From Pseudomonas sp. NC02 (lineage in GTDB: Bacteria > Pseudomonadota > Gammaproteobacteria > Pseudomonadales > Pseudomonadaceae), in NCBI RefSeq assembly GCF_002874965.1, contig NZ_CP025624.1:2604001-2668000 (forward strand): DNA of 64,000 nt, read 5' to 3'. Positions 1 through 8,027 of this stretch are shown here, in pieces. Both the position numbers and the translations under genes were made by a program. Each line of letters opens with the position of its first letter. Within the stretch, counting starts at the first letter, position 1. The notes under the pieces are model-generated. The model had not been told where the DNA came from. It searched no databases and was given only the letters and a program-made list of their open reading frames with translations.

Positions 1-657
1 CATGCGATCAACCGCGAAACCCTGCTGGCCTCGGTGCTGCATGGCTATGGCCTGGTGGGCAACGACCATCCGATCCAGCCGGGCAGCCGCTTCATCAACG
101 CCGCCCTGGAGCAGCGCACCTACGACCCGGACAAGTCGCGATTCTACCTGCGCAAGGCCGGTGTGGAGTCGCTGAAGGTGCGCCTGCAAGCTTCCGATGC
201 CGCCTACACCGGCGCGGTGGATGCTTCGGTGCTGTTCAAGGAGCAGGCGCGCCAGGCCGGGATTGATATCGACGTGGTGCGCGAGCCGGCGGATGGCTAT
301 TTCTCCAATATCTGGATGAAGCAGCCGTTCACCACCTCGTTCTGGTACAGCAGCCTGACTGCCGACCGCATGTTCAGCATCGGCTACGCCAAGGGCGCGG
401 CGTGGAACGAAACCCATTGGGATAACGACCGCTTCAACCAGTTGCTCAACGCAGCGCGGGGCGAGATGAACGCGCCGCTGCGCCAGGAGATGTACAACGA
501 AATGCAGAGCCTGTGCCGGGACGACGGCGGGGCGATTGTGCCGTTGTTCGCCAGCTCCGTGGCGGCCCGCTCGAACCGCGTCAGCCATGGACCGCTGACG
601 GCGCCGTATGGGGAACTGGATGGGTTGCGGTTGATCGAGCGGTGGTGGCAGGCGTGA
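1..657 (+). CDS. Peptide/nickel-type ABC importer, periplasmic substrate-binding protein (5' truncated)
   Basis: The frame is open from base 1 (HAINRETLLASVLHGYG) with no start inside the window, so this is the C-terminal 218 residues of a protein that is usually about 500-540 residues long in the SBP_bac_5 family. The AINRE motif and the tail with aromatic and Trp residues (EMNAPLRQEMYNEMQ, then LIERWW) fit the second lobe of dipeptide/oligopeptide binding proteins. It would deliver substrate in the periplasm to the two permeases and double ATPase encoded just downstream on the same strand. A REPIN lies between it and the first permease, which may lower downstream expression. The exact substrate (peptide, nickel chelate, opine) cannot be read from this part. 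Confidence 0.88.
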   Translation, partial: HAINRETLLASVLHGYGLVGNDHPIQPGSRFINAALEQRTYDPDKSRFYLRKAGVESLKVRLQASDAAYTGAVDASVLFKEQARQAGIDIDVVREPADGYFSNIWMKQPFTTSFWYSSLTADRMFSIGYAKGAAWNETHWDNDRFNQLLNAARGEMNAPLRQEMYNEMQSLCRDDGGAIVPLFASSVAARSNRVSHGPLTAPYGELDGLRLIERWWQA

Positions 658-681
658 AGATTTCAGATACGCCACAAATCA

Positions 682-775
682 AATGTGGGAGCGGGCTTGC
701 TCGCGAATGCGGTGGGTCAGTCTCTATCTGTATTGGCTGACACACCGCTTTCGCGAGCAAGCCCGCTGCCACATT
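682..775. repeat. REPIN (paired inverted REP sequences), spacer family 1
   Basis: Left arm 682-707 and right arm 750-775 are near-perfect inverted copies around the core GGAGCGGGCTTGCTCGCGAA. One mismatch is visible in the right arm (CCCGCTGCCACA against the usual CCCGCTCCCACA). The spacer has its own short complementarity (GCGGTG near the left, CACCGC near the right). It lies inside a presumed operon, between the binding-protein gene and the first permease, so the transcript would fold into a long hairpin that could stabilise the upstream message. Confidence 0.9.
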
Positions 776-822
776 GAACATTTGTCGCCTTCGAGAACAT
801 GCCCCACTCATGAGAACCGAAC

Positions 823-1782
823 ATGAATAGCCTATTCAAACTGGTACTCCAACGCCTCGCCCTTGGCCTGCTGTCGTTGTTCGCCGTCTCGGTGATCATC
901 TTCCTGGCGGTCGGCATGCTCCCCGGTGATATCGCCCAGGCCATGCTCGGCCAGTCCGCCACGCCGGAAACCGTCGCCGCCTTTCGCGCCCAACTGGGCC
1001 TGGACCTGCCGCCCCTGAGCCGGTTCGTGCAATGGCTGCTGCGCCTCCTGCACGGCGACCTCGGCGCTTCCCTGGCCAACCAGCGGCCCATCGCCGAACT
1101 GATCGGCGCACGCCTGGGCAACACCTTGCGCCTGGCGGCACTGGCGGCGTTGGTCTCGGTGCCCCTGGCGCTGGTGCTGGGGATGCTCGCCGCGCTGTAC
1201 CGCAACAGCTGGTTCGACCGCCTGCTCAACACCTCGGCCCTGAGTGCGGTGTCGTTCCCGGAGTTCTTCGTCGCCTACCTGCTGATCCTGGTGTTTTCGG
1301 TCAAGCTGGGCTGGTTTCCCAGCCTGTCCAACCTGGCGCCGGATGCCTCATTCGCCACCATTCTCGAACGTTCGGTGTTGCCGGTGGCCACCCTGAGCCT
1401 GGTGGTGATCGCGCAGATGATGCGCATGACCCGCGCCTCGCTGATCAACCTGCTGGCCAGCCCGTATATTGAAATGGCCCGGCTCAAGGGCATCAGCCAG
1501 TCGCGGATTATCTGGCGCCACGCGTTGCCCAATGCCCTGGCGCCCATCGTCAACGTGATCGCGCTCAACCTCGCGTACCTGGTGGTGGGCGTAGTGGTGG
1601 TGGAAGTAGTGTTTGTCTACCCGGGCCTCGGCCAGTTGCTGGTGGACTCGGTGTCCAAGCGCGATATCCCGGTGGTGCAGGCGTGCAGCCTGATCTTTGC
1701 CGCCACCTACATCCTGCTCAATACCGGCGCCGATGTGCTGTCCATCGCCACCAACCCACGCCTGATGCATCCCAAGGGGTAG
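823..1782 (+). CDS. Peptide/nickel ABC transporter permease, DppB/OppB type
   Basis: The 319-residue product is an inner-membrane permease of the binding-protein-dependent transport family. An N-terminal membrane segment (about residues 10-30) is followed by the usual periplasmic stretch and about five further hydrophobic segments. The cytoplasmic coupling (EAA) loop is clear near residue 222: RLKGISQSRIIWRHALPNA. Length and the QLGLDLPPLSRF-type region after the first segment match DppB/GsiC proteins. It is followed after 3 bases by the second permease, so the two are almost certainly co-translated and form the heterodimeric channel. Confidence 0.93.
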   Translation: MNSLFKLVLQRLALGLLSLFAVSVIIFLAVGMLPGDIAQAMLGQSATPETVAAFRAQLGLDLPPLSRFVQWLLRLLHGDLGASLANQRPIAELIGARLGNTLRLAALAALVSVPLALVLGMLAALYRNSWFDRLLNTSALSAVSFPEFFVAYLLILVFSVKLGWFPSLSNLAPDASFATILERSVLPVATLSLVVIAQMMRMTRASLINLLASPYIEMARLKGISQSRIIWRHALPNALAPIVNVIALNLAYLVVGVVVVEVVFVYPGLGQLLVDSVSKRDIPVVQACSLIFAATYILLNTGADVLSIATNPRLMHPKG

Positions 1783-1785
1783 ACC

Positions 1786-2613
1786 ATGAGCCTTCTCACA
1801 CAAGTGGCCCGGGCGCCGTTGAGCGCGAAGTTCGGCCTGCTGGTCATCGTGCTGTACGTGCTGGTGGCGTTATTTGCGCCGGTGCTCGCACCTTACGGGG
1901 AAACCCAGGTGGTGGGTGACGGGTTTGCGCCCTGGAGCGGCCAATTCCTGCTGGGCACCGATAACCTCGGGCGGGACATGTTCAGCCGCCTGGTGTATGG
2001 CGCGCGCAACACCCTGGGCATCGCTTTTTTGACCACGGTGCTGGCGTTTTTGCTGGGCGGTTTGAGCGGCTTGATAGCCGCGATCAAGGGCGGCTGGGTC
2101 GACCAGGGATTGTCGCGGGTGGTGGATATCCTGATGGCGATCCCGCAACTGATCTTCGCCTTGCTGATCCTCAGCGTGGTGGGCACCAATGCCACCTCGC
2201 TGGTGCTGGTGATTGCACTGCTGGATTCGACCCGGGTGTTTCGCCTGTCCCGGGCCGTGGCGATGACCGTGGTGGTGCAGGACTTCGTCGAAGCCGCACG
2301 GCTGCGTGGGGAAGGGCTGTGGTGGCTGGTCACCCGCGAAGTGCTGCCCAATGCCGCGGCGCCATTGATTGCCGAGTTCGGCCTGCGGTTCTGTTTCGTG
2401 TTCCTGTTTATCAGCGCGCTGTCGTTCCTTGGCCTGGGCATTCAACCACCCACCGCCGATTGGGGCAGCATGGTCCGCGACAATGCGGTGCTGATTACCT
2501 TCGGCGACATCAGCCCGTTGCTGCCGGCCCTGGCGGTGGCGTTGATCACCGTCAGCGTGAATTTTGTCGTCGACTGGATGCTGCATAAATCCAGCGGCCT
2601 GAAGGAGTGTTGA
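1786..2613 (+). CDS. Peptide/nickel ABC transporter permease, DppC/OppC type
   Basis: The 275-residue partner permease has a short N-terminal membrane anchor (about residues 15-40), then the motif LGTDNLGRDMFSRLVYGAR that is typical of DppC-type subunits just before the core membrane domain. The EAA coupling loop reads RLRGEGLWWLVTREVLPNA. The start ATG follows the upstream permease stop by 3 bases, and its own stop region carries the GAAGGAG ribosome-binding site of the ATPase gene. It forms the transmembrane pathway with the preceding gene product. Confidence 0.93.
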   Translation: MSLLTQVARAPLSAKFGLLVIVLYVLVALFAPVLAPYGETQVVGDGFAPWSGQFLLGTDNLGRDMFSRLVYGARNTLGIAFLTTVLAFLLGGLSGLIAAIKGGWVDQGLSRVVDILMAIPQLIFALLILSVVGTNATSLVLVIALLDSTRVFRLSRAVAMTVVVQDFVEAARLRGEGLWWLVTREVLPNAAAPLIAEFGLRFCFVFLFISALSFLGLGIQPPTADWGSMVRDNAVLITFGDISPLLPALAVALITVSVNFVVDWMLHKSSGLKEC

Positions 2614-2615
2614 GG

Positions 2616-4235
2616 ATGGACAAGCCACTGCTGGAAATCCGCAACCTGCAGATCGAAGGGCATTACGAGGATGCCTGGCATCCGTTGATCAAGGGTATCG
2701 ACCTGACGTTGCAACGGGGTGAGGTACTGGGGCTGATTGGCGAGTCCGGCGCGGGTAAATCAACCCTGGGCCTGGCGGCCATGGGCTTTGCCCGCGACGG
2801 TTGCCGCATCACCGGTGGCTCGGTGTGCTTTGACGGCATTCAGCTGCTGCAGGCCAAACCCGAAGCCTTGCGCAAGCTTCGAGGACTGCGGATTGCCTAC
2901 GTTGCGCAGAGCGCCGCCGCGTCGTTCAACCCGGCCCACCGGCTGATTGACCAGCATGTGGAAACCGCCGTGATCAATGGCGGTATCAGTCGCGCCCAGG
3001 CTGAACGGGATGCGGTGGAGTTGTACCGCGTGCTGCGCCTGCCCAATCCGGAAACCATCGGTCAACGGTATCCGCATCAGGTGTCCGGCGGGCAACTGCA
3101 ACGGGTGATGACCGCCATGGCGATGGCCTGCCACCCCGACCTGATCATCTTCGACGAACCCACCACCGCCCTCGACGTCACCACCCAGATCGAAGTGCTG
3201 GCGGCGATTCGCGATGCGGTGAAAACCTTCGGCAGTGCCGCGCTGTATATCAGCCATGACCTGGCGGTGGTCGCGCAGATGGCCGACCGCATCATGGTGC
3301 TGCGCCACGGCAAGCTGGTGGAGGAGGCCGAGACCCGCACCATGCTCAGCGCCCCGCAGCAGGACTACACCAAGTCCCTGTGGGCGGTGCGCAGCTTTCG
3401 CACCGAGCCCAAGGCCTGTCCCCAGCAGCAGATGCCGTTGCTGGAAGTGCGTCAGGTGTGCGCCAGCTACGGGCATCAGCCGGTGCTGCATGACGTGTCG
3501 ATGAGCTTGCATCGCGGCCAGACGTTGGCGGTGATCGGTGAGTCCGGCAGCGGCAAAAGCTCCACCGCACGCTTGATTACCGGGTTGCTGCCGGCTACGG
3601 CGGGGCAGGTGCTGTATGACGGTGAAGCGTTGCCGGCGGACTTTCGTCGGCGCAGCAAGGAGCAGTTGCGACGGATCCAGATGATCTACCAGATCCCCGA
3701 TACCGCGCTGAACCCGCGCCAGCGCATCGTCGACATCATTGGCCGGCCACTGACCTTCTACCTCGGCCTCAAGGGCAAGGCCATGCGCGCCCGAGTCGCC
3801 GAGTTGCTGGAGATGATCGAGCTGGACCCGGCCACCTTCATGGAGCGTCAGCCCCGTGAGCTGTCCGGCGGCCAGAAGCAACGTATCTGCATCGCTCGCG
3901 CCCTGGCGGCCGACCCACAATTGATCATCTGCGACGAAGTGACCTCGGCCCTGGATCAGTTAGTGGCCGAGGGCGTGCTGAAACTGCTCAACCGCATTCA
4001 GCAGCAGTTGGGCGTGGGCTACCTGTTTATCACCCATGACGTGGCCACGGTGCGCGCCATTGCCGACGAAGTGGTGGTGATGCAGCGGGGCAGGGTGGTG
4101 GACCAGGGCAGCCGCAGCGCGATCTTCACCCCGCCGTATCAGGACTACACCGGCCTGCTGTTTTCATCGGAGCCGGAAATGGACCCCGACTGGCTCGACC
4201 ATTTGCTGGCCGAACGGGCCGCGCTTACTTCTTGA
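2616..4235 (+). CDS. Double-domain ABC ATPase of peptide/nickel importer (DppD-DppF fusion type)
   Basis: The protein has two complete nucleotide-binding domains in one chain of 539 residues. The first has Walker A GESGAGKST, signature VSGGQLQRV and Walker B LIIFDEPTTALD. The second has GESGSGKSS, LSGGQKQRI and LIICDEVTSALD. This layout matches YejF/GsiA-type fused ATPases that energise DppBC-like permeases. I chose the ATG at 2616 because GAAGGAG stands 9 bases upstream; the start lies 2 bases after the permease stop, which suggests translational coupling. An in-frame TTG at 2607 is less likely. Confidence 0.93.
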   Translation: MDKPLLEIRNLQIEGHYEDAWHPLIKGIDLTLQRGEVLGLIGESGAGKSTLGLAAMGFARDGCRITGGSVCFDGIQLLQAKPEALRKLRGLRIAYVAQSAAASFNPAHRLIDQHVETAVINGGISRAQAERDAVELYRVLRLPNPETIGQRYPHQVSGGQLQRVMTAMAMACHPDLIIFDEPTTALDVTTQIEVLAAIRDAVKTFGSAALYISHDLAVVAQMADRIMVLRHGKLVEEAETRTMLSAPQQDYTKSLWAVRSFRTEPKACPQQQMPLLEVRQVCASYGHQPVLHDVSMSLHRGQTLAVIGESGSGKSSTARLITGLLPATAGQVLYDGEALPADFRRRSKEQLRRIQMIYQIPDTALNPRQRIVDIIGRPLTFYLGLKGKAMRARVAELLEMIELDPATFMERQPRELSGGQKQRICIARALAADPQLIICDEVTSALDQLVAEGVLKLLNRIQQQLGVGYLFITHDVATVRAIADEVVVMQRGRVVDQGSRSAIFTPPYQDYTGLLFSSEPEMDPDWLDHLLAERAALTS

Positions 4236-4244
4236 GGAGTTTTT

Positions 4245-4943
4245 ATGAAGGTGTTGATTGTCCACGCCCATCCCGAGCCGCAGTCGTTTACCGCGGCCTT
4301 GCGTGACCAGGCCACGGCTACCCTGCAAGCGCAGGGGCATGAGGTACAGGTCAGTGATTTGTACGCGATGCACTGGAATCCCGTAGCCAGCGCCTCGGAC
4401 TTCACCTCTCGGGAGAACCCCGACTACCTGGTGTATGCCCTGGAGCAGCGCCTGGGGGTGAAAAGCCAATCCATCGCGGCGGATATCCGGCAGGAGTTGG
4501 ACAAGCTGCTGTGGGCCGATCTGCTGATCCTCAACTTCCCGATCTTCTGGTTCTCGGCGCCCGCGATGCTCAAGGGCTGGATTGACCGGGTGCTTGTGTC
4601 GGGCGTGTGCTACGGCGGCAAGCGGTTTTATGATCAGGGCGGGCTCGCCGGCAAGAAAGCGCTGGTCACGGTGACCCTCGGCGGGCGCGAGCATATGTTT
4701 GGCGAGGGTGCGATTCACGGGCCGTTGGAGGACATGCTGCGGCCGATCCTGCGTGGCACGCTGGCGTATGTCGGGTTTGAGGTGCTGGAGCCGTTTGTGG
4801 CGTGGCATGTGCCGTATATCAGCGCCGAGGCCCGGCAGACTTTCCTGCACAGTTACCAGCAGCGATTGGAAGGGCTGGCGGATGACCAGCCGTTGGTGTT
4901 TCCGAAGTTGGCGCAGTTTGATGAGGCTCTTTATCCACTTTAG
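4245..4943 (+). CDS. NAD(P)H oxidoreductase, flavodoxin-like fold (MdaB/KefF family)
   Basis: This 232-residue protein begins MKVLIVHAHPEPQSFTAAL, the phosphate-binding start of flavodoxin-like NAD(P)H:quinone oxidoreductases, and carries LNFPIFWFSAPAMLKGWIDRV, the conserved flavin-contact region of the same family. It should bind FMN or FAD and reduce quinones or similar acceptors in the cytoplasm. GAGGAG lies immediately upstream and the gene starts 9 bases after the ABC ATPase, so it looks like the last gene of that operon. That suggests a reductive step on the imported compound, but this is only inferred from position. Confidence 0.88.
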   Translation: MKVLIVHAHPEPQSFTAALRDQATATLQAQGHEVQVSDLYAMHWNPVASASDFTSRENPDYLVYALEQRLGVKSQSIAADIRQELDKLLWADLLILNFPIFWFSAPAMLKGWIDRVLVSGVCYGGKRFYDQGGLAGKKALVTVTLGGREHMFGEGAIHGPLEDMLRPILRGTLAYVGFEVLEPFVAWHVPYISAEARQTFLHSYQQRLEGLADDQPLVFPKLAQFDEALYPL

Positions 4944-4950
4944 TCAAGTG

Positions 4951-5066
4951 AATGAAGATCCAGTGTGGGAGCGGGCTTGCTCGCGAAAGCGGCGCGCCAG
5001 TTGATGCATGTGCTGGCTGAACCACCGCATTCGCGAGCAAGCCCGCTCCCACATTTGATCTTCATT
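4951..5066. repeat. REPIN between convergent genes, spacer family 1
   Basis: Inverted REP arms (core GGAGCGGGCTTGCTCGCGAA and its complement) flank a spacer ending ACCACCGC. The symmetry extends outwards to AATGAAGATC at 4951-4960 and GATCTTCATT at 5057-5066, giving a very long hairpin. It lies between two convergent stops (oxidoreductase at 4943, DAHP synthase at 5068) and probably serves as a two-way transcription end. Confidence 0.9.
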
Positions 5067-5067
5067 G

Positions 5068-6144
5068 TCAGGCGCGATTGTGTGCCCGCAACCGCTCGGC
5101 AGCGCTGCGCAGCAGCTGTTCCGTGCCGTCCCAGCCCAGGCAGCCATCGGTGATCGAAACGCCGTATTTCATCGACGGGCTCAATGGTTGGCAGCCTTCA
5201 AACAGGTGGCTTTCGATCATCATGCCGATCAGCGAGGTGTCGCCCTGCAGGCGCTGTTCCAGCACGTCGTTGAACACCGCCGGTTGGCGCAGCGGGTCTT
5301 TGCCGCTGTTGGCGTGGCTGCAGTCGACCATGATCCGCGGCGCGACTTTGCTCTTGGCAAGGTCGGCGTGAACCTGGGCCACGCTCTGGCGATCGTAGTT
5401 CGGCCCACGATGGCCGCCGCGCAACACGAGGTGAGTGTCGGGGTTGCCCGGGGTCTGGATGATCGCCGGATGGCCCTGGCTGTCGACACCGAAGTGACGG
5501 TGCGGGTGAGCGGCGGAGCGCATGGCGTCACACGCGATGGCCACGCCGCCGTCGGTGCCGTTCTTGAAGCCGACGGGCATGCCGAGGCCGCTGGCCATTT
5601 CGCGATGAATCTGCGATTCGGTGGTGCGCGCGCCAATGGCGACCCAGCTCAGCAGGTCATCGAAGTAGCCGGCAGCCATCGGTTGCAGCAGCTCGGTGGC
5701 CACCGGCAGGCCCAGGCGCAGCATTTCACGCATCAGTTCCCGGGACAGGGTCAGGCCTGCGGCCATGTCGTCGCTGCCATCCAGGCGCGGGTCGTAGGCC
5801 AGGCCTTTCCAGCCGATGGTGGTGCGGGGTTTTTCGACGTAGGCGCGGATCACCAGCAGCATCTGGTCACTGACTTCATGGGCCAGTTTTTTCAGGTTGC
5901 GCGCGTATTCCATGGCCGATTCCGGGTCGTGGATCGAGCACGGGCCGACAATCACCAGCAGGCGTGAGTCTTCACCCTTGAGGATGGCGCGCACGGCTTG
6001 GCGATGGGCGTGGATCTGTTCGTTGAGGAATGGGCTCAGGGGCAGTTGGTGCTTGAGCTCAAGGGCACTGGGCAAACGCTGGGTCAGCGCTTCATTGGCG
6101 CAGGACAGGGTGGAAACAGGCAGAGCGGCGATCGAGGCGTTCAT
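5068..6144 (-). CDS. aroF: 3-deoxy-7-phosphoheptulonate (DAHP) synthase, class I
   Basis: The enzyme condenses phosphoenolpyruvate with erythrose 4-phosphate, the first step of the shikimate pathway. Hallmarks visible in order are GPCSIHD, KPRTTIGWKGL, GARTTESQ, FKNGTDGG, GGHRGPNYD and DCSHANSGKDP, which carry the PEP, sugar-phosphate and metal sites of class I AroFGH enzymes. I chose the ATG at 6144 (MNASIAALP, 358 residues) because AGGAAG precedes it and the length matches the family; the frame stays open upstream. The gene lies behind an aromatic-rich leader peptide, a terminator and a Tyr-rich mini-ORF, so it is probably attenuated by aromatic amino acids. Which isoenzyme (Tyr-, Phe- or Trp-inhibited) it is cannot be told from sequence alone. 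Confidence 0.93.
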   Translation of the reverse strand: MNASIAALPVSTLSCANEALTQRLPSALELKHQLPLSPFLNEQIHAHRQAVRAILKGEDSRLLVIVGPCSIHDPESAMEYARNLKKLAHEVSDQMLLVIRAYVEKPRTTIGWKGLAYDPRLDGSDDMAAGLTLSRELMREMLRLGLPVATELLQPMAAGYFDDLLSWVAIGARTTESQIHREMASGLGMPVGFKNGTDGGVAIACDAMRSAAHPHRHFGVDSQGHPAIIQTPGNPDTHLVLRGGHRGPNYDRQSVAQVHADLAKSKVAPRIMVDCSHANSGKDPLRQPAVFNDVLEQRLQGDTSLIGMMIESHLFEGCQPLSPSMKYGVSITDGCLGWDGTEQLLRSAAERLRAHNRA

Positions 6145-6191
6145 ATTCGGGCTTCCTGGGCAAGCGGCGGGCTGTTCCCGCACGCTCTGCC

Positions 6192-6344
6192 CTACTGGGG
6201 TGTTCGACAATTGGCCGTATTGGCTACGTGTGTTGGCTTGCCACCAATAGGTGACCGATCGGAGGCGGCAGGCTGTCCCGAACGGAGCTTGCTAAATCGC
6301 CAGGCGGTGGAGGTGTCGTAGCGGTAATAGGTGGCGTAGTTCAT
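6192..6344 (-). CDS. Tyr-rich small ORF (50 aa) between attenuator and DAHP synthase
   Basis: ATG at 6344 is preceded by AAAGGAC. The peptide starts MNYATYYRYD, with Tyr at positions 3, 6, 7 and 9, and later holds TAWRF and GGKPTHVANTANC; the stop is TAG at 6192-6194. It ends 47 bases before the DAHP synthase start. Four tyrosines in nine residues directly upstream of a gene for aromatic amino acid synthesis suggests that ribosome movement through this ORF senses tyrosyl-tRNA. It may instead be a conserved small protein with its own role. I do not recognise a named family. Confidence 0.6.
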   Translation of the reverse strand: MNYATYYRYDTSTAWRFSKLRSGQPAASDRSPIGGKPTHVANTANCRTPQ

Positions 6345-6392
6345 GGCGTGAGTCCTTTAAGTGTTCGGTGTGTGGCAAAAATAATAAGGGCT

Positions 6393-6430
6393 GAAAAAAC
6401 AAAACCCCCGGTCGGGGAGCCGACCGGGGG
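6393..6430 (-). terminator. Attenuator-type intrinsic terminator upstream of DAHP synthase
   Basis: A perfect 11-bp GC-rich stem (CCCCCGGTCGG / CCGACCGGGGG, 6405-6430) with a 4-base loop is followed on the minus strand by TTTTGTTTTTTC. It begins about 52 bases after the stop of the 44-residue leader peptide and lies about 250 bases before the DAHP synthase start. That is the placing expected of a transcription attenuator rather than an operon-end terminator. Confidence 0.8.
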
Positions 6431-6482
6431 TTAGATTTCTCTGGTAGGCGACCCCTTGAGTAGTGGGCGCCGATTTCAGGTA

Positions 6483-6617
6483 TCAGGCGCGCCAGTGGCT
6501 AAACCAATACCCAAAATAAAAGCTGACCAGTGCGCTCAAACCGCTCACACGGGCAGCCACAACCGAGCGCTGGACGCTGGCAGCAGGGCAAACCTGAATG
6601 TGGGTGAGTTGCAACAT
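6483..6617 (-). CDS. Aromatic-rich leader peptide (44 aa) of the DAHP synthase attenuator
   Basis: ATG at 6617 follows TTTGGAGACACACC, a good ribosome-binding site. The peptide ends VSFYFGYWFSHWRA before a TGA: in its last 12 residues there are three Phe, two Tyr and two Trp. That cluster of aromatic codons close to the stop, followed by an intrinsic terminator, is the architecture of amino-acid-controlled leaders such as trpL and pheL. The mix of Phe, Tyr and Trp would let any of the three aromatic amino acids influence DAHP synthase expression. The peptide is too short to be an enzyme, and I infer a regulatory role only. Confidence 0.75.
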   Translation of the reverse strand: MLQLTHIQVCPAASVQRSVVAARVSGLSALVSFYFGYWFSHWRA

Positions 6618-6762
6618 GGTGTGTCTCCAAATGATGGGGGGAGCTTAACTGAGGCGAGCGGGTGGATTCAATCAGTAATTTCTATTGAGTGTGGGTACTT
6701 ACGGCTATGACCCAAGTGTCGATATGCTGCACGGACTTCACGATGATTGCCTGGATGCGACC

Positions 6763-7515
6763 ATGACGGCCTTGACGATTGCTGCTGCCCAATCCATTTC
6801 CGTTGCAGGCGATGTGCCCGGCAATATCGCTCGTCACTTGGCTTTCATGCGCGTGGCGGCGGAGCACGGCGTGCAGTTGCTGGTGTTTCCGGAACTGTCC
6901 CTGACCGGCTATGAACCGTCACTGGCCGCCGGGCTGGCGATCGCGCCCGGCGATGAAGCGCTGGCGCCGCTGCGGGAGATGGCCCGTGAATTGCGCATTA
7001 CCGCGGTGGTGGGCATGCCGATTCGCCTGGGGGGCGCCAGTGAGGTGTTGATCGGTGCGCTGGTGCTGGGGCCGGATGGCTCGGTGGCGGTCTATACCAA
7101 GCAGCATCTGCATTCCGGTGAAGACGTGGCGTTTGCTGCGGGGCAGGGCGGGGCGGCCCTTGAATGGGGGGACGACCGGATCGCCCTGGCGGTATGCGCG
7201 GATTTTTCCCACGCCAGCCACCCTCGACAGGCTGCCGAGGACGGGGCGAACATCTACGCTGCGGGTGTGCTGATCAGCGAAGGCGGCTACGCGCCGGACA
7301 CCGCCTTGCTACAGGGCTATGCCGCCGAGCACCGGATGCTGGTGCTGATGGCCAACCACGGCGGTCCATCCGGTGGCTGGGCCTGCGCCGGGCGCAGCGC
7401 AATCTGGGGCGCCGACGGTGGTTTGATCGCGGCTAGCCCGGGTGTAGGCGATACGCTGGTGATTGCACGACGCGACACCGGCGGCCAGTGGCAGGGAGAA
7501 CAGGTGGCAATCTAG
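6763..7515 (+). CDS. Carbon-nitrogen hydrolase (nitrilase superfamily)
   Basis: The 250-residue protein has the Glu-Lys-Cys catalytic triad of the nitrilase superfamily: E44 in FPELSLTGYE, K113 in YTKQHLH and C145 in AVCADFSH. Length fits the small omega-amidase/N-carbamoyl hydrolase-like branches. Substrate is unknown; the family cleaves amides, carbamoyls or nitriles. The frame is open further upstream (to 6685), but MTALTIAAAQ at 6763 aligns best with the usual family start; no strong ribosome-binding site is visible. The next gene, a GNAT, follows after 13 bases and is probably co-transcribed. Confidence 0.87.
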   Translation: MTALTIAAAQSISVAGDVPGNIARHLAFMRVAAEHGVQLLVFPELSLTGYEPSLAAGLAIAPGDEALAPLREMARELRITAVVGMPIRLGGASEVLIGALVLGPDGSVAVYTKQHLHSGEDVAFAAGQGGAALEWGDDRIALAVCADFSHASHPRQAAEDGANIYAAGVLISEGGYAPDTALLQGYAAEHRMLVLMANHGGPSGGWACAGRSAIWGADGGLIAASPGVGDTLVIARRDTGGQWQGEQVAI

Positions 7516-7528
7516 GGAGTTCAGGCAC

Positions 7529-7963
7529 ATGGCGTTTCAACTGCAGGCCGCGACCAGCCAACACCTGGCCTTCGCCCGGACCCTGACCCACCAGGCCATG
7601 GGTAATTATTATCGCCAATACGACTTGTCGTGGTCCGATGCCGGTTTCGATACCGCCTGGGCCGGACGAGAAAACTGGCTGATCTGTCGCGATAACGAGG
7701 TGCTGGGTTTCATCAGCATCAGTCGTGACCCCAAGGCACTGTATATCCGCGAACTGCACATCCTTGAGGCGTTTCGTCATCAAGGGGCTGGCGGCTGGGT
7801 TATCGAGCAGATGGTGTACAAGGCGCGCGCGGAAGGGCTGGGTCTTTTACGGTTGACCGTTTTCAAGACCAACCCGGCGCGACGGCTGTATCAACGCAAG
7901 GGCCTGGAAATCGTAGATGCGGAGGATTGCTTCTGGCGCATGGAGCGCAATTGCCGGCCGTGA
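7529..7963 (+). CDS. GNAT-family N-acetyltransferase
   Basis: This 144-residue protein carries the GNAT core: a beta strand with LYIRELHILEAFRHQGAGG (motif A, acetyl-CoA pyrophosphate loop HQGAGG) and then NPARRLYQRKGLEIV (motif B). Acceptor substrate is not evident. ATG at 7529 is preceded by AGGGAG and lies 13 bases after the nitrilase-family gene, so the two probably act on related small molecules or at least share a transcript. Confidence 0.88.
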   Translation: MAFQLQAATSQHLAFARTLTHQAMGNYYRQYDLSWSDAGFDTAWAGRENWLICRDNEVLGFISISRDPKALYIRELHILEAFRHQGAGGWVIEQMVYKARAEGLGLLRLTVFKTNPARRLYQRKGLEIVDAEDCFWRMERNCRP

Positions 7964-8027
7964 TCAGGTGTGAGTACTGCCAATTTTGGGAAAACAGGCA
8001 CTTGGTTTTAATAAGCGCATACTGACT

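Noticed and set aside
5065..5967. 300-codon plus-strand open frame opposite the DAHP synthase gene
   Set aside because: The minus-strand gene shows every class I DAHP synthase motif; the antisense frame is composition-driven.
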